This document shows, in pieces, positions 7,489-15,990 of a stretch of 64,000 nt of DNA; position 1 is the first letter of the stretch, and each line of letters starts with the position of its first letter. The position numbers were made by a program, and so were the translations under genes. Below the pieces are notes generated by a model. It did no database searches, was not told the DNA's origin, and saw nothing but the letters and a program-made list of their open reading frames with translations. Source of the stretch: JAVBWO01 sp036677375 (GTDB taxonomy: Bacteria > Bacillota > Dehalobacteriia > UBA4068 > UBA4997); assembly GCA_036677375.1 (NCBI GenBank), contig JAVBWO010000024.1, positions 248,001 to 312,000 of the forward strand. Reading direction: 5' to 3'.

Positions 7489-8496
7489 TCATCCATGAAA
7501 ATAAATAGGCGCCGTTGCCTTGGCATTGAGATCCAGGCCGGCAAATTCCCGCCGCAGGAACTTTTGCAAACCGACATAACCGATCATCGCCGCATTATCG
7601 GTACAAAAGATGGGTGAGGGATACAACACCCGTTTTTGTCCCGCTGTTTCCTGCAATACCCGGCGCAACCGCCCGTTGGCGGCAACCCCTCCGGAAAGAA
7701 CGATGGTATCCAGATCCAGGTCGTGGGCAGCTTGCACTGCTTTGCCGGCCAAAACCTCCACAATGGCTTCCTGGGCGGAAGCCGCCACATCCTCGATGCG
7801 GTACGTCTCACCCTTCATCTTCTTCTGGTTTAAAAAGTTTAAGACGGCGGATTTCAGGCCGCTGAAGCTGAAATCATAACTTTCCGGCAGCCAGGCACGG
7901 GGAAAATTATAGATCGCTTTGCCCGTCTCCGCCGCTTCCTGAATAGCCGGACCGCCGGGATAAGGCAGACCCAGGGCCCGGGCAATTTTATCAAAAGCCT
8001 CTCCTGCCGCATCATCCCGGCTCTGACCCAAAAGGCGGTATTCACCGAAGGCTTTGGCATGAATCAGACCACTATGGCTACCGGAAACCACCAATGCCAA
8101 AAATGGAAATTGCAGCCCAGGATTGTCCAAAAAAGCCGCCAGCATATGTCCTTCCAAATGATGTACCGCGATCAGGGGTTTTTTTAATGCCATGCTTAAA
8201 GCTTTGGCATAGGAGACTCCCACCAAAAGAGAACCGATCAGCCCCGGGCACTGGGTAACCGCTATGGCGTCTATGTCCTGAAAATCCAGCGCCGCGTCCC
8301 GCAATGCCTGCTCCGTTACGGGAACCACTGCTTCCAGATGCTTCCGGGAAGCAATCTCCGGCACCACGCCGCCATAAGGCCGGTGCACCGCAATCTGGGA
8401 AGAGATCACATTGGATAAGACCCTGGGCCCTTCCGTCACCACTGCCGCCGCTGTTTCATCACAGCTGCTTTCCATTGCTAATATTTTAATGCTCAC
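7489..8496 (-). CDS. tsaD: tRNA N6-threonylcarbamoyladenosine transferase TsaD
   Basis: TsaD moves the threonylcarbamoyl group onto A37 of ANN-decoding tRNAs, working with TsaB and TsaE. The 335-residue protein starts SIKILAMESSCDETAAAVV and contains the metal-binding HHLEGH motif near residue 110, the ASKMH-fold glycine loops (VVSGSHSGL, VLSGGVAANG) and a final CTDNAAMIGY block. The start is the GTG at 8496, which overlaps the rimI stop as GTGA and has GGGGGAAA upstream. A longer frame from 8520 would lie inside rimI. The overlap shows translational coupling. Confidence 0.97.
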   Translation of the reverse strand: MSIKILAMESSCDETAAAVVTEGPRVLSNVISSQIAVHRPYGGVVPEIASRKHLEAVVPVTEQALRDAALDFQDIDAIAVTQCPGLIGSLLVGVSYAKALSMALKKPLIAVHHLEGHMLAAFLDNPGLQFPFLALVVSGSHSGLIHAKAFGEYRLLGQSRDDAAGEAFDKIARALGLPYPGGPAIQEAAETGKAIYNFPRAWLPESYDFSFSGLKSAVLNFLNQKKMKGETYRIEDVAASAQEAIVEVLAGKAVQAAHDLDLDTIVLSGGVAANGRLRRVLQETAGQKRVLYPSPIFCTDNAAMIGYVGLQKFLRREFAGLDLNAKATAPIYFHG

Positions 8497-8951
8497 GCTT
8501 TTTCCCCCATAGATACCCAATAAATCAGAGCATCCTCTCCGTTATCGCTATAATAGTGAGGACGCCGGCCTGTAGGCCGAAACCCCAGTTTTTCATAAAG
8601 ATGGATGGCGGCGAGATTGGAAGTCCGTACCTCTAAAGTCATGGTCATGCAGCCCCGTTTCATGCAGTTTGCCATTAATAGACGGAGCATTGCCTCGCCG
8701 ATGCCCTGTCCCCGTTTTTTTGGATGCACCGCCACATTGCTGATATGCCCCTCATCCAAAATGAGCCATACGCCGGCATAACCCCAAAGAGAACCGCCGC
8801 TCACACAGCCGATATAATAAGCTAAGGGGTTCTTGGTCAATTCATTCACATAAGACTGACGGCTCCAGGGCGCAGAAAAAGAAGCCGTCTCAATGGCCAT
8901 CATATCATCAATATAGGCGTCTGTTAAAGTAACCAGTTCAAACTCGCTCAA
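8493..8951 (-). CDS. rimI: Ribosomal protein S18 alanine N-acetyltransferase RimI
   Basis: This is a GNAT-fold acetyltransferase that acetylates the S18 N-terminus in the classical case. The acetyl-CoA loop is VHPKKRGQGIGEAML, followed by LEVRTSNLAAIHLYEKLGF and the GRRPHYY segment typical of RimI. A TTG at 8951 preceded by GAAGAAGGG gives about 152 residues, the family length; the frame extends upstream to 8999 without a ribosome site. It lies between tsaB and tsaD, as in many Bacillota. Its stop overlaps the tsaD start. Confidence 0.93.
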   Translation of the reverse strand: MSEFELVTLTDAYIDDMMAIETASFSAPWSRQSYVNELTKNPLAYYIGCVSGGSLWGYAGVWLILDEGHISNVAVHPKKRGQGIGEAMLRLLMANCMKRGCMTMTLEVRTSNLAAIHLYEKLGFRPTGRRPHYYSDNGEDALIYWVSMGEKA

Positions 8952-9128
8952 TGCGTTCCCTTCTTCTTGCTGTAAAATCCAACCTTTCCCAAACCCCAAA
9001 GAGGTGCAAGGAATCCCAGTGCATGTGTTTCATAACCGTATTTTTTGTTATCCATTGCTTCTACTCTTCAGCAAATGAATATGCCGTTCCCTGCGAATCG
9101 GCACCTGCCTAACGAATCTATTGCCTGG

Positions 9129-9818
9129 TCAGAGGACTTTCAATCGCTTCTTTTCCGCCTCGGAGACACGCAGATAAAAAGGCTGCAATGCCAAAGCATC
9201 CACCCTTTCTCCCGCTAAAAACTTTTGTACACCCAAGCGCGCCGCAGCATCCGCCATAAACAACCGCTTTTCCGGCGGCATCAACCGGTAACGCCCGCCT
9301 AAAGCATCCTGCAAGATCTCTTGACTGGGAATCACGCCATCGCCTAAGAAAAGAACAGTTCCCGCTTTTTGGGCAAGGGCCGCGCCCAGGGCTTGCGGCG
9401 TTAAGGCATCCGGAGCCAGAACAGAGTTTCCGGCGCCGTCATAGAGAGCGCAATAGACCTCGTTCTTCCTGGCGTCCAGCACCGGACAAATCCAATCCGA
9501 CAATCCCCTGCCTTGATATGCATAAGCATCCAGCGTCAAAACCGGAACGGCCGGCTTGTGATAAGCGTGGCAAAATGCCTTTGCTGTCGCAATGCCAATC
9601 CTAAGGCCAGTAAAAGAACCGGGCCCGACAGTTACGGCAAAAGCATCAATATCCGCTAAACTTAATTCGGCACCTTCCAACATGGCGGATACCATAGGCA
9701 AAAACCGTTGGGAATGAGTTTTTCCCACGTTAAGACAACTAACGGCTAAAAGCTCGTTTTCATCAGCAATGGCCGCGCCCGTTACCGATGTGGCGGTGTC
9801 AATGGATAATATACGCAT
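9129..9818 (-). CDS. tsaB: tRNA threonylcarbamoyladenosine complex dimerization protein TsaB
   Basis: TsaB is the inactive TsaD paralogue that forms the TsaBDE complex for t6A synthesis. The 229-residue protein begins MRILSIDTATSVTGAAIADE and has the conserved THSQRFLPM and VTVGPGSFTGLRIGIATAK blocks in the first 90 residues. It overlaps the end of tsaE by 20 bases. A gap of about 177 bases without a recognised gene separates it from rimI. Confidence 0.96.
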   Translation of the reverse strand: MRILSIDTATSVTGAAIADENELLAVSCLNVGKTHSQRFLPMVSAMLEGAELSLADIDAFAVTVGPGSFTGLRIGIATAKAFCHAYHKPAVPVLTLDAYAYQGRGLSDWICPVLDARKNEVYCALYDGAGNSVLAPDALTPQALGAALAQKAGTVLFLGDGVIPSQEILQDALGGRYRLMPPEKRLFMADAAARLGVQKFLAGERVDALALQPFYLRVSEAEKKRLKVL

Positions 9819-10284
9819 ATTCCGTCAGGACCTCCTCCAGCCAGGGTGCCGGAGCCCCTATGGTGTCCAGCTCGATCTGCCGCCATTCGTTGCCATCATA
9901 ATCATAGCATTTCCACATATTGATCCAAATATGCCGGGAAGGAAGCGCTTCACCCAAGAGCTCCGGCCACTCCACTAAAACAACACCCCGGTCATAGAAA
10001 TACTCATCCAGCCCCAGATCGGATAAATCAGCATCATTACCGAGCCGGTAAAGATCCATATGATAAAAGGGCAGCCTCCCCATATATTCGTTCATAATAT
10101 TAAATGTCGGACTGGTAATGCATTGACCGACCTCTAAGCCTTCGCCGATTCCTTTGGCCAAATAGGTCTTTCCGGCTCCCATCTCTCCCCTGACGGCAAT
10201 CAAGGTACCGGCCGGCGCTACTGCACCCAAAACCCGCCCCAGCTCCACCGTTTCTTCGGGAGAACGGGTCACAATCTTCCACAA
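9799..10284 (-). CDS. tsaE: tRNA t6A ATPase TsaE
   Basis: TsaE is the P-loop ATPase that resets the TsaBD complex. The 161-residue protein has Walker A GEMGAGKT at about 34-41, the SPTFNIMNEY switch and the DLYRL and VVLVEWPE motifs. The start is a TTG at 10284, supported by AGAGG 8 bases upstream; the first residues WKIVTRSPEET match the family. It is the first gene of tsaE-tsaB-rimI-tsaD, with a clear promoter about 190 bases upstream. Confidence 0.95.
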   Translation of the reverse strand: MWKIVTRSPEETVELGRVLGAVAPAGTLIAVRGEMGAGKTYLAKGIGEGLEVGQCITSPTFNIMNEYMGRLPFYHMDLYRLGNDADLSDLGLDEYFYDRGVVLVEWPELLGEALPSRHIWINMWKCYDYDGNEWRQIELDTIGAPAPWLEEVLTEYAYIIH

Positions 10285-10477
10285 ATAGTTTCACCTCTTT
10301 TGATCAAATAACGTTCTCTCCATGCTATTTTAATGTCTGATTTGTGATTAATTTATGTTTTTTCTAGGTTTGAATAGGAATCCAATCTCTCTTATGCCCA
10401 AATGACAAGCTTCAACAAAGAAGCAAAATACATTCCGGGTATTTGCTGTCATACAATAAATAAAACTTGTTGTCCTT

Positions 10478-10506
10478 ATTCTATTTCTTCACTTTACACC
10501 TGTCAA
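10478..10506 (-). promoter_or_regulatory. Promoter of the tsaE-tsaB-rimI-tsaD operon
   Basis: Minus-strand TTGACA (10501-10506) and TAGAAT (10478-10483) are separated by 17 bases. The consensus -35 box and ideal spacing make this a strong sigma-A candidate. It would leave a 5' leader of about 190 bases. The 430-base gene-free region 10285-10715 otherwise holds AT-rich sequence and the UDG terminator. Confidence 0.75.
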
Positions 10507-10657
10507 CATTTCTGCAAGATTTTTTTGTATAATAAAACCAGTTTTATTAAAAATGAACAAAAAAGCATTATTTGACATACAAAAGAATAATTTAAATTAT
10601 TTGGATACATACATACAAGATTCTATCAATAAGTGAAAAAGAAGGATCATATATAGG

Positions 10658-10690
10658 GCAAAACGGACCTTTCCTGCGAAAAGATCCGTT
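10658..10690 (-). terminator. Terminator after the uracil-DNA glycosylase gene
   Basis: On the minus strand AACGGATCTTTT pairs with AAAGGTCCGTT around a short loop and is followed by a short T-run. It lies 25 bases after the UDG stop codon. Confidence 0.7.
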
Positions 10691-10715
10691 GTTAATAAAA
10701 AGGTATATCAAATGG

Positions 10716-11297
10716 TTATTGGATGGGCGGCCACAGCTCCCGGCCACTTTTGAAAGTGAAATAAAGATCTCGTACTTTTTTCATATCTTCCCAGACCGGC
10801 CGTTTTTTGCTTTCGTCCCGCAACAAAGCCGCCGGATGGAAAGTCGGCATGATCTTATAGCCGTCTTTTTCCACCCAAATACCACGCACCTGGGTGATCT
10901 TAGCGCGCGGGTCGACGAGGGTCTGCGTCGCTACAGCGCCTAAACAGACAATGATGGCGGGCCGGATCAGTTCTAGCTGCTTCTGCCAAAAAGGGGCGCA
11001 GGCCGCAATTTCCGGCGGCGCCGGCAACCGGTTGCCCGGCGGTCGGCATTTTACCACATTACAGATATAAATATCATCCGCCGGCAGCTCCGCCGCCTCG
11101 ATGATCCTGTCCAACAATTGCCCGGCCCGGCCTACAAAAGGTACGCCTTGCTTGTCCTCATCCGCGCCAGGCCCTTCGCCCATAAAAAGCACGGTAGCCG
11201 TTTCACTGCCGCGGCCAAAAACAAGATTGGTTCGGGTCTCCCCCAAAACACAGCGTTTACAGCCTGTCAAGCTTTGGGCCAATTCGGTCAGATTCAT
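10716..11297 (-). CDS. Family-4 (Fe-S) uracil-DNA glycosylase
   Basis: The enzyme removes uracil from DNA to start base-excision repair. It has 193 residues. Cluster ligands fit Cys13, Cys16, Cys84 and Cys100 (CKRC, then C-x15-C). The catalytic motif GEGPGADEDKQG is at 40-51, NVVKCRPPGNR follows, and the HPAALLR motif is near 160. The gene begins immediately after the amidohydrolase stop codon (no gap), so the two are one transcription unit. A separate radical-SAM/DUF4130 pair often associated with UDGs lies about 20 kb away. Confidence 0.95.
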   Translation of the reverse strand: MNLTELAQSLTGCKRCVLGETRTNLVFGRGSETATVLFMGEGPGADEDKQGVPFVGRAGQLLDRIIEAAELPADDIYICNVVKCRPPGNRLPAPPEIAACAPFWQKQLELIRPAIIVCLGAVATQTLVDPRAKITQVRGIWVEKDGYKIMPTFHPAALLRDESKKRPVWEDMKKVRDLYFTFKSGRELWPPIQ

Positions 11298-12422
11298 TTA
11301 TTTCACCTGCTCGCCATTGATAAAGACCTGCTCTACTACAGCATCAAGAGAGAGCGGGTCTCCTTTGACCACAATAACATCCCCATGCTTATCCTCCGCC
11401 AGGCTGCCTACTTCATCTTCCACACGAAGGATCTCTGCCGGTGTCATAGTTACCGCCCTGAGCGCACCTTCCCGGGACATGCCGGCTTCATGGGCATGAG
11501 CGGCAATATGCAAAAGACCTTCCACGGAGACCATAGGGTGGTTGCTGCACAAAATCACTTTCACACCCTCTTTTTCCAGCTGGCCGGGGATGTGCCAATC
11601 CAGCTCCGACAAATCGGAAGCCGGCTCCATGGCCTGAGGACCAATAATAACGGGAATCTCGTTTTTAATGATGTGCTTCACGGCAGCCATGGCTTCCGTG
11701 GCATGAACCAACACCAGATCCAGGCTAAATTCTTTGGCCAGACGGATGGCGGTCATGATATCGTCCGCCCGCTGGGCGTGAGCATAAACCGGAATGCGCC
11801 CTTTTTCCGCTTGCAGCAGAACCTCCATGCCCAAATCGGTGATGCGGTCTTCCCGTTCATAGTTTTCCGCTTGAATAAAGGCTTCCCGAAGGCTGGAAAC
11901 CACCAGCATCCGAGCCTGGGGCGTCGACTCCCACCGCACTCCTTTATGGCAGAATATTTCACCTAAGGCAACCTTTAAAGCTGCCGGTTCCCGCAATATC
12001 ATATCATCCACCAGATTGCCGGCGGATTTCACTACCGCGACCTGTCCTCCCACCACATGGCTGCTGCCCGGGCTGATGGCCAGGGTGGTGACGCCGCCGC
12101 CTCTGGCCGCGCCGAAAGAATAGACCGCTGGGTTAATGGCGTCAATGGTGCGGAGCTGCGGCATGATGCAGTCATCCATATCCTCCCGCTGCTCTTCAAT
12201 GGAAAGCAAATCCTGGTAAATACCAACATGGCAATGAGCGTCCACCAGGCCCGGCATAACGGTCTTGCCCTGGGCGTTATAAACTTTGGCTCCTGCCGGA
12301 ACTGCGATATCCGTGCCGACGGCGGCAATTTTGCCTTTCTCCATCAGCACCGTTTTTCGGTGATATTCCGACCCTTCCATGCCTTCCATGGTGATGACAT
12401 TACCATTGATAATGGCTATCAT
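11298..12422 (-). CDS. Metal-dependent amidohydrolase, substrate unknown
   Basis: This 374-residue member of the amidohydrolase superfamily starts MIAIINGNVITMEG, with the beta-sandwich segment KTVMPGLVDAHCHVG around residues 53-67 supplying the HxH metal ligands. Further likely ligands are VYAHAQRADD, LVHATE and LCSNHP. The C-terminus returns to the composite sandwich (VGSLAEDKHGDVIVVKGDPL). This subgroup resembles imidazolonepropionase- and Xaa-Pro-dipeptidase-like amidohydrolases; I would not name a substrate. It lies between a C26 peptidase-like gene and the UDG gene. Confidence 0.9.
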   Translation of the reverse strand: MIAIINGNVITMEGMEGSEYHRKTVLMEKGKIAAVGTDIAVPAGAKVYNAQGKTVMPGLVDAHCHVGIYQDLLSIEEQREDMDDCIMPQLRTIDAINPAVYSFGAARGGGVTTLAISPGSSHVVGGQVAVVKSAGNLVDDMILREPAALKVALGEIFCHKGVRWESTPQARMLVVSSLREAFIQAENYEREDRITDLGMEVLLQAEKGRIPVYAHAQRADDIMTAIRLAKEFSLDLVLVHATEAMAAVKHIIKNEIPVIIGPQAMEPASDLSELDWHIPGQLEKEGVKVILCSNHPMVSVEGLLHIAAHAHEAGMSREGALRAVTMTPAEILRVEDEVGSLAEDKHGDVIVVKGDPLSLDAVVEQVFINGEQVK

Positions 12423-12457
12423 TTTCTATCCCCCTCCCGCGTATTTACGCGTATTGT

Positions 12458-13129
12458 TTATTTCGCCATGAAATGCCTATATCCTGCCTGGATCAGGGAT
12501 TGAAAAAACCACATTCCCACTTGATCCCGGTTGACCAGACGTTCCGGGTGCCATTGCACACCCCAAAAGAAATTCTTTTCCGGCGCGAAATAGGCCTCCA
12601 CCAGCCCATCCGCCGACAAAGCCTTAACAGACAAGGCGGTAGCCAGCTCCCGGACACCTTGATGATGGTGACTGTTGACCATGACCGCTTCCGGGAAAAA
12701 GACCTCATGCACCGCATCCTCCCAAGCATGCTCAGGGCTATGGGGCAAGGCGTCCGGCAACTGGCTCAAAAGATCCTGCCATAAGGTGCCGCCTAAGGCT
12801 ACGTTGATGATCTGCATGCCACGGCAAATGCCCAGGACAGGCAAATTCTCCTGCCAAGCCAGCCGCGCCAAAGCCACCTCCCAGCGGTCCCGCTCCGGTT
12901 CCAGGCGCCTTAATTCCGGCAGACGCTCTTCGCCCCATAAAAAAGGGTCAATATCATCGCCCCCCGAGAAAATCAACCCGGCCACCTCCGGCAAACAGAT
13001 TTCATCCCCGGGAGGTAGGATCACCGCCTCGCCGCCCGAAGCGCGTACGGCTCCCACATAAGCCGGAGACAGGGCATAGCGTCCTTGTTCGTTCAGACCG
13101 CAGGTAATGCCGATCAAGGGCTTTTTCAT
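12458..13129 (-). CDS. Gamma-glutamyl-gamma-aminobutyrate hydrolase-like class-I GATase (peptidase C26)
   Basis: The 223-residue protein has the class-I glutamine amidotransferase fold acting as a hydrolase of gamma-glutamyl bonds. It starts MKKPLIGITCGLNEQGRYAL. GLIFSGGDDIDP is at about 51-62, the nucleophile elbow GICRGMQ contains Cys102, and the partner His and Glu are in WHPE (His194, Glu196). ATG 13129 has AAAGGAG at good spacing; the longer frame to 13192 has no support. Substrates of this family include gamma-Glu-GABA (PuuD) and spermidine conjugates. Without a polyamine operon nearby, the exact substrate stays open. Confidence 0.9.
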   Translation of the reverse strand: MKKPLIGITCGLNEQGRYALSPAYVGAVRASGGEAVILPPGDEICLPEVAGLIFSGGDDIDPFLWGEERLPELRRLEPERDRWEVALARLAWQENLPVLGICRGMQIINVALGGTLWQDLLSQLPDALPHSPEHAWEDAVHEVFFPEAVMVNSHHHQGVRELATALSVKALSADGLVEAYFAPEKNFFWGVQWHPERLVNRDQVGMWFFQSLIQAGYRHFMAK

Positions 13130-13256
13130 ACAGATCGCTCCTTTCCGATTTGAAACAAGCCGGTTTTCTGCCGGGACTTCTCTATGACGCAACTGTAAAG
13201 CACGCCGTTTTTGTTTTAGACTCTCAGGCTTCGCCGGAAATTTATTCCGCTTTAAT

Positions 13257-13320
13257 CATTCCGTTTTATTCCGTTTTATTCCGTTTTATTTATTCCGTTT
13301 TATTTATTCCGTTTTATTCT
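13257..13320. repeat. AT-rich tandem repeat, unit ATTCCGTTTT
   Basis: About five copies of a 10-base unit ATTCCGTTTT occur, some spaced by an extra TTTA so that the period becomes 14 bases. The array lies in the gene-free stretch between the C26 hydrolase start and the rubredoxin-fusion terminator (13130-13435), which otherwise holds no gene I can support. Such slippage-prone arrays upstream of a gene can vary in copy number. Confidence 0.8.
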
Positions 13321-13435
13321 GCTTCCCACAGCAATATCAAAATGCTTATTTGGTTCATAAATTTAAATCTTTTTATTATTATTTTACGCTTTATTTTAAG
13401 TTAAGCATTTTGTATCAAAGAAAAGCTATGCTTGC

Positions 13436-13476
13436 ATCAAAAAAGCCTGCCATATTTTATTTTACGGCAGGCTTTT
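13436..13476 (-). terminator. Terminator after the flavin reductase-rubredoxin gene
   Basis: Minus-strand AAAAGCCTGCC pairs with GGCAGGCTTTT over 11 bases and is followed by TTTTTTG. It sits 40 bases after the stop codon at 13516. Confidence 0.85.
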
Positions 13477-13515
13477 CCTATTATGCTTCCATAACTTCTT
13501 TATCAGTTAAAAAAT

Positions 13516-14184
13516 TTACAGCCGTACAAAAACTTCTTTGGGCTGACCACAAATAGGACATTCAAAACCTTCCGGGAACTCTTCATCCGGGTGAATATAG
13601 CCGCAAACGGTGCACCTCCACCCTTTGAATTCGCTGGCCGTGGCTTTGGCAGGCTCTGCTTTGACAGATATTTCCGCTGTTTCTTCCCGGTAAGTCGGCG
13701 CGGCTTTGGGTGCGGTGCCTTTCTTCACATTATGATAATAAGCATAAGTCATGGGCTCGCCCTTGGCCAGAACCTGACCGTCCACTACTTCGGAAACAAA
13801 AAGGGTATGACTGCCCAGATCGATCTTATCCACCACTTGGCAGCTTAATACCGTCAAAGCGGAATCGGTAACAAAAGGAATGCCCCTGCTGTCCAACTGG
13901 TAATTGACACCCTGGAATTTATCGGTATCCCGCCCGCTTTTAAATCCGAATTTTCCGATCAACTCCATGGGAACGTCCTGCCCCAAAACGGCGGCGGTAT
14001 ACATACCGCTTTGCGCGATCATGTCATGTGTATTATTTTCCTTGGACACGGCGGTGGTAACCCGGGGCGGATTGGAAGTCACCTGCATCACGGTATTAAC
14101 CACACAGCCGCTTCGTTTCTCCCCATTTTTGACGCCTAAAATATAAACGCCATAGCTTAACTGATACAGTGCAGCTTTATCCAT
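13516..14184 (-). CDS. Flavin reductase-rubredoxin fusion (high-molecular-weight rubredoxin type)
   Basis: Residues 1 to about 150 form a flavin reductase/FMN-binding split barrel (MDKAALYQLSYGVYILG, then VSKENNTHDMI and LGSHTLFVSEVVDG). After a linker, residues 187-222 are a short rubredoxin module with the iron ligands CTVCGY and CPICG. This architecture matches the Hrb electron carrier known from acetogens, which passes NADH electrons to flavodiiron proteins for NO or O2 reduction. No flavodiiron gene is in the window. The rubredoxin module is of the short, rubrerythrin-like spacing. Transcription appears monocistronic, with its own promoter and terminator. Confidence 0.93.
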   Translation of the reverse strand: MDKAALYQLSYGVYILGVKNGEKRSGCVVNTVMQVTSNPPRVTTAVSKENNTHDMIAQSGMYTAAVLGQDVPMELIGKFGFKSGRDTDKFQGVNYQLDSRGIPFVTDSALTVLSCQVVDKIDLGSHTLFVSEVVDGQVLAKGEPMTYAYYHNVKKGTAPKAAPTYREETAEISVKAEPAKATASEFKGWRCTVCGYIHPDEEFPEGFECPICGQPKEVFVRL

Positions 14185-14206
14185 ACGCTTCCCTCCTTAA
14201 CAATAT

Positions 14207-14225
14207 TAATAATCGATATCTATTA
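14207..14225. promoter_or_regulatory. Possible Fur/PerR-like operator before the rubredoxin fusion
   Basis: A near-perfect 19-base AT-rich dyad, of form TAATA-N9-TATTA around GATATC, lies between the -10 box and the start codon of the rubredoxin-fusion gene. It resembles Fur-family boxes in size and composition. A stress regulator would fit the gene, but the assignment is inference. Confidence 0.35.
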
Positions 14226-14228
14226 CTA

Positions 14229-14257
14229 ATAATAACCTTTCCCCCCTTGCCTGTCAA
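14229..14257 (-). promoter_or_regulatory. Promoter of the flavin reductase-rubredoxin gene
   Basis: Minus-strand TTGACA (14252-14257) and TATTAT (14229-14234) have a 17-base spacer. The gene's GGAGG and ATG follow about 45 bases downstream. The rest of the 357-base gap to the EamA gene shows nothing else I can support. Confidence 0.8.
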
Positions 14258-14541
14258 TAGCCTGCCAAAAGAAATTTGACGAGGCAATCGATCTGCCCGA
14301 TTTTTTGAAAGATTCCTATACTTCTTCGTGATTTCCCTGTATAATGATATTTGCGGTATGTATATCTGAAACAGTCGGCGTTGTTTGAAAAAGCATTTTT
14401 CGTTTGGGAAAATACCGCGATTTTTCCGAAATAGACATAGATAACAAAACAGCATGCAAAATGTAAATTAGAGTCGGCCGCTCATAAGGGCGTACCTAAA
14501 ATCCTCCATACTCAAAACTTTGCCGATAAGGGGATGATCCA

Positions 14542-15435
14542 ATGTCCAAAGGCTTGAAGGCGGATATCATGATGATCTTCGTCACCTTGGGCTGGGGCAG
14601 TTCATATGTGTTCACCAAATCGGGCACCGCATCCTTGGCGCCTTTTAATTTTGTCGCATTGCGTTTTTCTCTGGCCTTTCTTTTTGCCGCTCTCGTCTTA
14701 TTGCCCAAGCTCAGACGCCTTGACAAGAAGACGCTAAAAGAGTCGGTCATCTTAGGCTTTTTGCTTTTTATTATGTACTCCTTACTGAATTGGGGCGTCA
14801 GTAAAACAAGCATCGCCAATTCCAGCTTTCTGGTGAGCCTGACGGTGATTTTTGTACCATTTATCAGCGCTTTCCTTTTGAAGCAGCGACCCGGGAGGAG
14901 TGCGGTGTGGGGCGCTTTCGTGGCCATGATCGGCATCGGCTTTCTGACTCTGAACAAAAGCCTCGCCTTAAACGGCGGCGACATCATCTGTATCGGCACG
15001 GCGTTGGTCTATAGCTGTCATATTCTTTATACCTCAAAAGTGGCAAAACAATGCGACAGCATCTGCCTCGGTGTTTTGCAGCTGGGCTTTGCCGGCCTTT
15101 TAGGGATGGTATTTTCTTTTCTTTTCGAAGATCCCGTCTTGCCCCAAACTGCCGGCCTTTGGCGGGACGTGCTGCTTTTGAGCGTTTTTTGTACGGCGGT
15201 CTGCTTCATTCTACAAGTATTCGCGCAAAAGTATACCACTCCCTCTCACATTGCCGTTATTTACTCCCTGGAGCCGGTCTCTGCCGCTTTTTTCGCCTAT
15301 CTTGCCATTTGGGAAACCTTGCGTCCTCTGGGCTATTTGGGCGCCGCATTGATCTTTGCCGGTGTTCTCATCACCGAGCTTCCCCATGTCTTCCAAAGCA
15401 ATCTGGCAAAAAAACAAAAGAGGTTCCAAGAATAA
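14542..15435 (+). CDS. EamA/DMT-family transporter
   Basis: This 297-residue membrane protein has ten predicted hydrophobic helices in two EamA repeats. The first repeat opens DIMMIFVTLGWGSSYVFTKSG and the second begins around residue 150 (GDIICIGTALVYSCHILYTS), with the typical EPVSAAFFAYL motif near 250. Members export amino acids or other metabolites; the substrate cannot be read from sequence. AAGGGG lies upstream of ATG 14542. It stands alone between a divergent rubredoxin fusion and a convergent ndoA. Confidence 0.93.
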   Translation: MSKGLKADIMMIFVTLGWGSSYVFTKSGTASLAPFNFVALRFSLAFLFAALVLLPKLRRLDKKTLKESVILGFLLFIMYSLLNWGVSKTSIANSSFLVSLTVIFVPFISAFLLKQRPGRSAVWGAFVAMIGIGFLTLNKSLALNGGDIICIGTALVYSCHILYTSKVAKQCDSICLGVLQLGFAGLLGMVFSFLFEDPVLPQTAGLWRDVLLLSVFCTAVCFILQVFAQKYTTPSHIAVIYSLEPVSAAFFAYLAIWETLRPLGYLGAALIFAGVLITELPHVFQSNLAKKQKRFQE

Positions 15436-15501
15436 ATAAAATAAATATCCACCCGCTTAGCACATGATTGTATTTAGAACGACCTCTTTTGAGGTTATTC
15501 C

Positions 15502-15549
15502 TAAAACTAAAGGCGGAGCTTTTTTAAAAAAGCTCCGCCTTTAGTTTTA
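15502..15549. terminator. Bidirectional terminator, 48-bp perfect palindrome
   Basis: A perfect inverted repeat with arms of 24 bases holds a GC-rich core AAAGGCGGAGC flanked by A-runs and T-runs on both sides. It lies between the convergent EamA and ndoA genes, so it can terminate both. Confidence 0.9.
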
Positions 15550-15611
15550 TATTAGTTGAGTTTTACAATTCCCCTTTTACGTTTACTTACCGTTTCATCT
15601 TATTCATCTTA

Positions 15612-15959
15612 TTATGACAAAATACCCATGCTGATGCCCAGCGCTTTGTCCACCCGCTCCATGGCCTGAGGCGGCAGTTCCGCCACCTTTTGCTGCAATC
15701 TTGCCTTATCGATGGTGCGCACCTGTTCTGCCAAAATGATGGAATCTCTGGAAAGGCCGCATTCGTTGGCGGCAAGATCTACATGGGTAGGCAGCCTGCT
15801 CTTATTTACTTTAGATGTAATAGGTAAGATGATGGTGGTCGGACTATGATGATTGCCAATGTCATTTTGCACCACCAAAACAGGCCGATTGCCTCCCTGC
15901 TCCGAGCCCTGTACCGGGCTAAGTTCCGCAAAAAATATTTCACCCCGATGAAGGTCCAT
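15612..15959 (-). CDS. ndoA: MazF/EndoA-type mRNA interferase toxin without adjacent antitoxin
   Basis: This 115-residue PemK-fold endoribonuclease cuts mRNA at short motifs. It begins MDLHRGEIFFAELSPVQGSE, has the conserved GGNRPVLVVQNDIGN loop at about 27-41, PTTIILPITSK near 45-55, and CGLSRDSIILAEQVRTIDK near 78-97. ATG 15959 follows GGAGGCG. In Bacilli the order is alr-ndoAI-ndoA. Here only 116 bases separate alr from the toxin gene, and they encode no antitoxin-sized ORF with a ribosome site. The antitoxin must be elsewhere, very short, or lost. Confidence 0.95.
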   Translation of the reverse strand: MDLHRGEIFFAELSPVQGSEQGGNRPVLVVQNDIGNHHSPTTIILPITSKVNKSRLPTHVDLAANECGLSRDSIILAEQVRTIDKARLQQKVAELPPQAMERVDKALGISMGILS

Positions 15960-15990
15960 AACTTCGCCTCCCATAAAAATGAACTTGCAA

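Noticed and set aside
6681..7508. 275-codon plus-strand ORF opposite the formyl-THF cyclo-ligase
   Set aside because: Antisense shadow of a conserved enzyme gene with no ribosome site.
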